Below are positions 7,125 through 11,319 of a stretch of 11,319 nucleotides of DNA, piece after piece. The first letter of the stretch is position 1. Each line of letters begins with the position of its first letter. The position numbers were made by a program, and so were the translations under genes. The notes beneath the pieces are model-generated. The model worked only from the letters and a program-made list of their open reading frames with translations, searched no databases and was not told where the DNA came from. Origin of the DNA: Clostridiaceae bacterium (lineage in GTDB: Bacteria; Bacillota; Clostridia; Saccharofermentanales; DTU023); assembly GCA_012798865.1 (NCBI GenBank), contig JAAZMK010000148.1, forward strand, positions 1 to 11,319, read 5' to 3'.

Positions 7125-8300
7125 ATGTCAGATTATTTAAACAAAGCGAAAGCCATGCAAGATGAACTTTCGTGGATCAGGCGCGAGATTCATAAGAAAC
7201 CGGAGGTCGGTATGGATTTGCCGATCACGACGGCTTTTGTCATGGAACAGTTGGAAAAACACGGACTCAAAGCGGAAAGAATCATTGATAGCGGAATTTC
7301 AGTATTGATCGAGGGAGGAAAACCGGGGAAGACGATACTTCTTCGCGGCGACATGGATGCCCTCCCCCTTGTGGAAGAATCCGGGGAAGAATTCGCGTCT
7401 GAATTCGAAGGTAAAAGTCATGGATGCGGTCACGATATGCACGCGACATCGCTTATCGGCACCGCCATTCTGCTGAATGAGAACAAAGATCAACTCCACG
7501 GTTGCGTCAAGTTGATGTGGCAGCCGGGGGAAGAAATCTTCGAAGGGATGAAAGCCATGATCGCGGCGGGCGTTCTGGAAAATCCGGCACCCGATGCAGC
7601 GCTCGACCTGCATGTTGACGCTTCATCGCCCGTCGGAGTCCTGAATTACTCTAAAGGTCCCTTCACAACTTCAGCGGACAACTACCTGATCAAGATCAAG
7701 GGTTCAGGCTGCCACGGAAGTATGCCGGAAAACTCCATCGATCCCCTCAATGTCGCTGTTCAGATTTATAACGCGATCGCATCGATGCGTTTCCGGGAAA
7801 TTAAAGGTTCTGAGTTCCTTGCGATGAGCATCTGCAGCATCTCTTCCGGCAATTCTTTCAACATTATTCCGGACAGTGTGGAGATGAGGGGTACGATGCG
7901 GACCTACAATCCGGCGATCCGCGACTACGTTGTTGAGCGCATTGAAAAGATCACAAAAGAAGTCGCGTCCTTGTACCGCGCGGAAGGCAGCCTTGAAATC
8001 GCTTCAAGCGCACCTACTATTGCCAACGATCCTGAAATGGTGGACAAGGTCATCGGCTACCTTGAAGACTTCGGCATGGACTTTGAGCGTGATCCCAGTT
8101 ACCGCCTGTCAGCATCGGACGACTTCGGTTACGTCGCACGCACTATCCCTTCGGTGATGTTCTTTATCGGGTGCAAGCCTGAAGGTCTCGAGAGAAACCT
8201 GCTCCATAATCCCAAGGTCGTCTTTGACGAGCGTGCCTTACCAATCGCCAGTGCGGTTATGGCGCATGTCGCGACGAAATGGCTCGAAGAGCACGCATAA
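7125..8300 (+). CDS. M20 family metal-dependent amidohydrolase (N-acyl-amino acid/hippurate hydrolase-like)
   Basis: The protein has 391 residues, the usual length for M20D amidohydrolases (hippurate hydrolase, N-acyl-L-amino acid hydrolase, IAA-amino acid hydrolase types). These cytoplasmic enzymes split amide bonds of acylated amino acids or short peptides using a dinuclear metal site. The expected ligands are visible: LRGDMDALP (73-81), HGCGHDMH (99-106) with Cys101 and His103, the Glu136-Glu137 pair in QPGEE, His163 in DLHVD, and His361 in LLHNP. The lid domain lies at about 185-300 (GCHGSMPE, 195-202). AGAGGTG about 5 bases before the ATG supports the start. It has its own promoter, is divergent from the BMP lipoprotein gene, and ends in a strong terminator, so it is monocistronic. 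The substrate cannot be read from sequence; DLHVD replaces the more usual LHVWP-like wording next to a metal ligand, so specificity may differ. Confidence 0.9.
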   Translation: MSDYLNKAKAMQDELSWIRREIHKKPEVGMDLPITTAFVMEQLEKHGLKAERIIDSGISVLIEGGKPGKTILLRGDMDALPLVEESGEEFASEFEGKSHGCGHDMHATSLIGTAILLNENKDQLHGCVKLMWQPGEEIFEGMKAMIAAGVLENPAPDAALDLHVDASSPVGVLNYSKGPFTTSADNYLIKIKGSGCHGSMPENSIDPLNVAVQIYNAIASMRFREIKGSEFLAMSICSISSGNSFNIIPDSVEMRGTMRTYNPAIRDYVVERIEKITKEVASLYRAEGSLEIASSAPTIANDPEMVDKVIGYLEDFGMDFERDPSYRLSASDDFGYVARTIPSVMFFIGCKPEGLERNLLHNPKVVFDERALPIASAVMAHVATKWLEEHA

Positions 8301-8339
8301 TATATGGCGCTGTAAACAGCTTATAGGCTGCGAAGCAAT

Positions 8340-8376
8340 GCAAAATCCCCGATCAGCAACGGTCGGGGATTTTTGC
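8340..8376 (+). terminator. Intrinsic terminator of the M20 gene
   Basis: GCAAAATCCCCGA (8340-8352) pairs with TCGGGGATTTTTGC (8363-8376), a 13-bp stem with one extra T and a 10-base loop, 40 bases after the stop. A short GCTGT/ACAGC hairpin (8309-8320) precedes it. Confidence 0.85.
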
Positions 8377-8621
8377 GTCCACGTAGTGATCACTACCACA
8401 TTTTTACAATCTGAATGATCTTTAACGATTTAGTTTCGTAAAAAGGGAAGCTGACCTTTATTCTCAATATGGTCACTTGTGATCACCTGATCACTTCTAT
8501 TCAATCATGCCAACGCAGTCTTGTTGTCAGGATGACAGCTCCTCCTTGCATTCTCTATATCAAGGAATCTATACACCTCCACTTTATCCATCATTTCTCA
8601 CCCCAAAAACTAATTTGTAAG
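8377..8621. other. Non-coding gap with TGATCAC palindromes
   Basis: No gene is supported here. The gap holds a perfect 14-bp palindrome GTAGTGATCACTAC (8383-8396) and two further TGATCAC copies at 8480-8486 and 8488-8494. These could be protein-binding sites or chance. No clear terminator for the GNAT gene, which ends at 8622 on the minus strand, is seen. Confidence 0.4.
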
Positions 8622-9209
8622 TTACACCTCGTGCGCAGCAAGTTGCTTTCTAAATTTTTCCCAATTGAGCTTCAAGGTATAACCGTCAACTTCCTCACCC
8701 TTGACGACTCTGTATTTCTTATTGATGTTGATGAGTTCAAAACCGACTTTCTCCATCAGTCCTAATACAGGATAATTTCCCGCCCAAGTTTGCGTATAGA
8801 TTTCCTCAGCTCCGCTTTCTAAGGCATATCGAATAAACAAGAGCCATGCTTCCGTGCCGTATCCTCGTCGCCTGTCCATCGGTTTAATAATATCGATGCC
8901 GATAGTGAAGTTGCCTCCACCTCTCGTATAGTTAAAATCGTTATCGATATAGTAGGAATTGACCGATCCTATATGCTCACCTGTCTCTATGACCTCAATC
9001 TCCAGACGCCCATAGAATGACGGTTTGCTATGATCCCTCAGGTCTTTCAGAATTCTTTTTCTGTAGGCGTCTTGATCAAAACCACTCGAATCTTCCCATG
9101 GGGCGTCCCAATTCTGCCACTCCGTTTCGACAAGCATCCAGTGGATGACATCGTCGATGTCGCTTTCTTTAAAAGGTCTAAGTTTTATCTTCTTCCCGAT
9201 GATTTCCAC
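8622..9209 (-). CDS. GNAT family N-acetyltransferase (RimJ/RimL-like)
   Basis: This is a 195-residue protein of the GNAT fold, which transfers an acetyl group from acetyl-CoA to an amine. It opens with the RimJ/RimL-like segment KKIKLRPFKESDIDDVIHWM (6-25). The acetyl-CoA pyrophosphate loop is RRRGYG (113-118, the R/QxxGxG/A motif), followed by TEAWLLFIRYAL. NYPVLGLMEKVGFE (145-158) is the usual motif B region. The start is GTG at 9209, supported by AGGAAC at 9216-9221, 6 bases upstream; there is no better ATG nearby. The acceptor could be a ribosomal protein N-terminus, a small amine or an antibiotic; nothing here decides it. It stands alone on the minus strand. Confidence 0.88.
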   Translation of the reverse strand: MEIIGKKIKLRPFKESDIDDVIHWMLVETEWQNWDAPWEDSSGFDQDAYRKRILKDLRDHSKPSFYGRLEIEVIETGEHIGSVNSYYIDNDFNYTRGGGNFTIGIDIIKPMDRRRGYGTEAWLLFIRYALESGAEEIYTQTWAGNYPVLGLMEKVGFELININKKYRVVKGEEVDGYTLKLNWEKFRKQLAAHEV

Positions 9210-9279
9210 TGTATTGTTCCTACTTGTACTTTATAAAAACACTCATCACCAACACACTTTCATCATAATACATGTGTCT

Positions 9280-9376
9280 ATCACCTACGCCTGCCGCGTG
9301 TATCTAATAGACCGTCACGATCAATTACCGTCACGTGCGTACATCATCACCTACGCCTGCCGCGTGTATCTAATAG
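9280..9376. repeat. Two exact 31-bp direct repeats with a 35-bp spacer
   Basis: A 31-base sequence that starts ATCACCTACGCCTGCC and ends TCTAATAG occurs identically at 9280-9310 and 9346-9376. The 35-base spacer contains its own 9-base direct repeat, ACCGTCACG (9311-9319 and 9327-9335). The repeat and spacer sizes match a two-repeat CRISPR array, but no cas gene is present and the repeat has only a weak internal dyad (ACGC/GCGT). A tandem duplication is equally possible. Confidence 0.6.
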
Positions 9377-9641
9377 TGTGCAAGCGGCGTTTCCCACACG
9401 TAACTTCTATCCGCCTCCCGTCTCTTACACCTGCGATTACCCATTTTGTGATAATAATCACCTTCGTTGAGTGTGTCTTTTCATGAAGCAAATAGTTCGT
9501 TTGCTCAACGAGAACCGAATGATCACTATGTTAGACAGAATACTGATATGAAACACAAATTATGACAAAATGACCGTTATCGTATGCTGATCACCGATAC
9601 TGTCTCACAGTTGCGCCTGAACTTTTCGTTAGACTTCAAGC
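9377..9641. other. Non-coding gap before the endonuclease-like gene
   Basis: I see no gene. A small hairpin AGCAAA/TTTGCT lies at 9487-9505. TGATCAC occurs at 9520-9526 and 9588-9594. Only a weak promoter-like pair (ATGACA at 9562, TATGCT at 9583, 15 apart) precedes the next gene. Confidence 0.35.
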
Positions 9642-10616
9642 ATGAGTGATTACATTGATAAATACCTTTGCGGGAAAGCCGCGCTCGATTACTGGGGCGT
9701 GCCGGCGTTCCGAGGCAAAATAGAGCCTCCCGACATGATTTTTCCCGAAGAGTATGTCATCTTCACCGACAAACCACTCTACCGTCCCGATCGTGTCTTC
9801 ATACATACCTGCCGCATTCCAGGCGCAGAGCAGTATGTAGAAGGGCAGGTTTGCACCCTCCCCTTAGTCTTTCTTCAAGTCGCTCAAGAATACAGCATCC
9901 ACGAATTAATCTACCTCGGTCTTCAAATTTGCTCATACCGCAAAGGAGGTCGTCCTCGAAGCACTGTCGAAGAGCTGCGTGCTTGCGCAAAAGAACTGCG
10001 AGGACACCGGGGACGAAGAAAAGCACTCAGAGCCATCCGCTATCTTGAGAACAACTCGCGCTCACCAATGGAATCGATTCTTTACATGTTCCTACGTTTG
10101 CCCAATGCACTCGGAGGCTGCGGCTTTAACGAAATCACCCTTAATGAGAAGATCGTTTTAGACAGAGGGAACAAAACCTACTTTGCCGATCTTTATGTTC
10201 CTTCGTGCAAACTTGACATCGAGTATGACAGCGAAGAGTTCCATAGTAGTTCTCCTGCCTTATCAAAAGACCGAGAACGTGCATCCCACCTAGAAGCGGA
10301 AGGCTATCGAGTCGTTTCCGTGGGTTATTCTCAGCTTAACGACCTGAAAGCTTTTCGGAACTTAACCCGTCAGCTTTCACGCCTGATAGGAAAACGCATT
10401 TACATTCGTGCGAGAAAGTTTTTCGAGAACTTCGCAGCTTTACGTGATCTGCTCCTCAGAAAAGGACATTGCATTCGCTCACGTTTCCGCAAAATCCACC
10501 GGGAAGAGGTCCCCTGGCATTCCGGCGTCCGCATCGCTTATCGAATCTACCTCGCCGCTTGGAACCGACTGATCCGACACCCAAATCTCCCTTTAGTCTT
10601 AACGCGAGCTCCGTAA
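9642..10616 (+). CDS. DUF559/Vsr-like endonuclease domain protein of unknown role
   Basis: The 324-residue protein has two parts. Residues about 35-100 resemble the N-terminal region of AbiEi-like/DUF559 proteins: RVFIHTCRIPG, then CTLPLVFLQVAQ (71-82) and ELIYLGLQICSY (88-99). Residues about 125-250 match the DUF559 branch of the PD-(D/E)xK/Vsr nuclease fold: SPMESILYMFLRLP (141-154) with Glu144, KTYFADLYVP (178-187) with Asp183, LDIEYDSEEFH (191-201) with Glu194/Asp196/His201, and EAEGYRVVSVG (218-228). So the usual catalytic residues are present. A basic tail (250-312) follows. From memory, such two-part proteins occur in many paralogues in Coriobacteriia, which hints at transfer. Biological role is unknown; nuclease activity is inferred. 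The ATG at 9642 has no Shine-Dalgarno match, unlike most of its neighbours, so the start is uncertain. Confidence 0.72.
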   Translation: MSDYIDKYLCGKAALDYWGVPAFRGKIEPPDMIFPEEYVIFTDKPLYRPDRVFIHTCRIPGAEQYVEGQVCTLPLVFLQVAQEYSIHELIYLGLQICSYRKGGRPRSTVEELRACAKELRGHRGRRKALRAIRYLENNSRSPMESILYMFLRLPNALGGCGFNEITLNEKIVLDRGNKTYFADLYVPSCKLDIEYDSEEFHSSSPALSKDRERASHLEAEGYRVVSVGYSQLNDLKAFRNLTRQLSRLIGKRIYIRARKFFENFAALRDLLLRKGHCIRSRFRKIHREEVPWHSGVRIAYRIYLAAWNRLIRHPNLPLVLTRAP

Positions 10617-10837
10617 TGGGCAACTCGTTGTTTCACACCAGTTTCAAACAGCCAGTTTGGCGTAGCTCAACAGCCTAAAAGCATCATCGAAAGCTTAAGA
10701 GCTTGCTCAAATACGCTATTTATTTGTATTTCCTTTAGAATTCCCTCTCCCTGCTCTGCACACCAGTACCCCAATACACCAAATTACACCTTAAACGCAT
10801 TTTTACCAGCACACCCGCACCTCCACCCATACCATCC
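10617..10837. other. Non-coding, C-rich gap after the endonuclease-like gene
   Basis: No gene or clear terminator is seen. GCCAGTTTGGC (10651-10661) is a tiny hairpin. The stretch 10741-10840 has 44 C but only 7 G on the plus strand, unlike the genes around it. Confidence 0.4.
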
Positions 10838-10918
10838 TGTACAATTTTTCAAGTTACTTCGAATTATTGCGATACATGCGTTGAGAATGGTTCTTTAAAG
10901 GAGGAAACAGGGAATAGA
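10838..10918 (+). repeat. Diverged ~80-bp repeat, copy 1
   Basis: It starts TGTACAATTTTTCAAGTTAC, continues through CTTCGAATT and a CGATA block, and ends in GGTTC...GGAATAGA. It aligns along its length with the copy 104 bases downstream. Confidence 0.65.
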
Positions 10919-10941
10919 CTAGGCATTTGCCACGCCTCCCT

Positions 10942-11016
10942 TGTACAGTTTTTCAACTTACTTCGAATTTTCACGATATGTAGGAAGAAAATTGGTTCGC
11001 TAAACCAAGGAATAGA
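10942..11016 (+). repeat. Diverged ~80-bp repeat, copy 2
   Basis: It starts TGTACAGTTTTTCAACTTAC and keeps the CTTCGAATT, CGATA, GGTTC and GGAATAGA blocks of copy 1 with small indels. It contains a perfect hairpin TTGGTT/AACCAA (10992-11008). Confidence 0.65.
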
Positions 11017-11040
11017 AGGGAAACTGACCGTCGTACACAT

Positions 11041-11071
11041 TTTCAGTACAATTTTTCAATTTGTACTGAAA
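11041..11071. repeat. Perfect 11-bp inverted repeat, related to the repeat start
   Basis: TTTCAGTACAA (11041-11051) is perfectly inverted as TTGTACTGAAA (11061-11071) around a 9-base loop. Its left half plus loop, GTACAATTTTTCAA, repeats the first bases of copies 1 and 2. There is no T tract on either side, so it is unlikely to be an intrinsic terminator. Confidence 0.6.
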
Positions 11072-11138
11072 TACTGTAATCGAGGTCGCAATTATGCTAC
11101 ATCCATTTGGGAAACTGTTGTTAATGAAAACAGGACAT

Positions 11139-11176
11139 AAAAAAGACGACTGGCGTATCAGATCAGCTTTGTCGTC
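11139..11176 (-). terminator. Terminator of the tRNA-Leu transcript
   Basis: On the minus strand GACGAC (11176-11171) and GTCGTC (11150-11145) form a stem followed directly by TTTTTT, starting about 7 bases after the encoded CCA. The 20-base loop may hold extra pairs. Confidence 0.65.
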
Positions 11177-11182
11177 CTTTTC

Positions 11183-11265
11183 TGGTGCGGACAACAGGAT
11201 TCGAACCTGCATGGTTTCCCACTGGATCCTAAGTCCAGCGTGTCTGCCAATTCCACCATGTCCGC
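11183..11265 (-). tRNA. tRNA-Leu (anticodon UAG), CCA encoded
   Basis: On the minus strand GCGGACA (11265-11259) pairs with TGTCCGC (11193-11187), followed by discriminator A and an encoded CCA (11185-11183). The anticodon stem CTGGA/TCCAG encloses the loop CTTAGGA, giving anticodon UAG, which reads CUA and probably other CUN codons. The GGTTCGAATCC T arm and a long variable arm are as expected for a class II leucine tRNA. Confidence 0.95.
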
Positions 11266-11306
11266 ATTTCGCTGCGCAGCAGAAGTCATCTCTGCCGGCA
11301 CGCTCT

Positions 11307-11312
11307 ATCATA
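11307..11312 (-). promoter_or_regulatory. -10 box of the tRNA-Leu promoter
   Basis: TATGAT on the minus strand is five of six to consensus, about 41 bases before the mature tRNA end. The -35 box would lie outside the window. The leader holds the palindrome GCTGCGCAGC (11271-11280). Confidence 0.45.
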
Positions 11313-11319
11313 CACTAAA

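Noticed and set aside
9145..9486. A 113-codon plus-strand frame over the 31-bp repeats
   Set aside because: It begins antisense to the GNAT gene and its content is explained by the 66-base direct duplication; no ribosome binding site or domain is seen.
11041..11071. The 11-bp inverted repeat as an intrinsic terminator
   Set aside because: The stem is AT-rich with a 9-base loop and neither strand has a T run after it.
11000..11311. A 103-codon open frame on the minus strand
   Set aside because: It reads through the tRNA-Leu; phrases such as GGIGRHAGLRIQWETMQVRILLSAP are the familiar false translation of a leucine tRNA.

Overview
The window looks like a chromosomal segment of an anaerobic low-to-mid-GC Bacillota, possibly a Clostridia or Negativicutes relative. 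The signs are strong AGGAGG-type ribosome binding sites, a Gram-positive-style BMP lipoprotein, a CoA-disulfide reductase with a C-terminal rhodanese domain, and a tRNA-Leu with encoded CCA. The lineage is an inference; there is no rRNA or other phylogenetic marker here.

Layout. At the left edge is the end of an amidohydrolase resembling 8-oxoguanine deaminase (1-356), closed by a hairpin. A class II, self-inhibited Fic AMP-transferase follows (542-1714). Convergent to it is a CoA-disulfide reductase/rhodanese fusion (1874-3571, minus strand), whose promoter has a perfect 14-bp palindrome between its -35 and -10 boxes. After a 0.5-kb gap with repeats that may be an insertion-sequence remnant comes a small DsrE-like protein (4130-4468). 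A bidirectional terminator separates it from a minus-strand pair: a 2-keto-3-deoxygluconate permease (4618-5595) and, upstream of it, a BMP-type nucleoside-binding lipoprotein (5682-6809). Divergent from these is an M20 amidohydrolase (7125-8300) with its own promoter and a strong terminator.

The right third is accessory-looking. It has a GNAT acetyltransferase (8622-9209, minus), a 31-bp exact repeat present twice with a 35-bp spacer, and a DUF559/Vsr-like endonuclease-domain protein of a type I associate with Coriobacteriia (9642-10616). Beyond that gene lies 0.5 kb of non-coding DNA with a C-rich stretch, two diverged copies of a roughly 80-bp repeat and a strong inverted repeat. The window ends in a tRNA-Leu(UAG) on the minus strand.

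How the genes may work together. The reductase/rhodanese and the DsrE-like protein are divergently arranged, and both families handle persulfide or thiol sulfur, so they may form a small sulfur-handling module. The BMP lipoprotein, KdgT and the M20 hydrolase look like scavenging functions (nucleosides, sugar acids, acylated amino acids). The deaminase fragment fits purine salvage. The rest (Fic, GNAT, endonuclease-like protein) are stand-alone genes.
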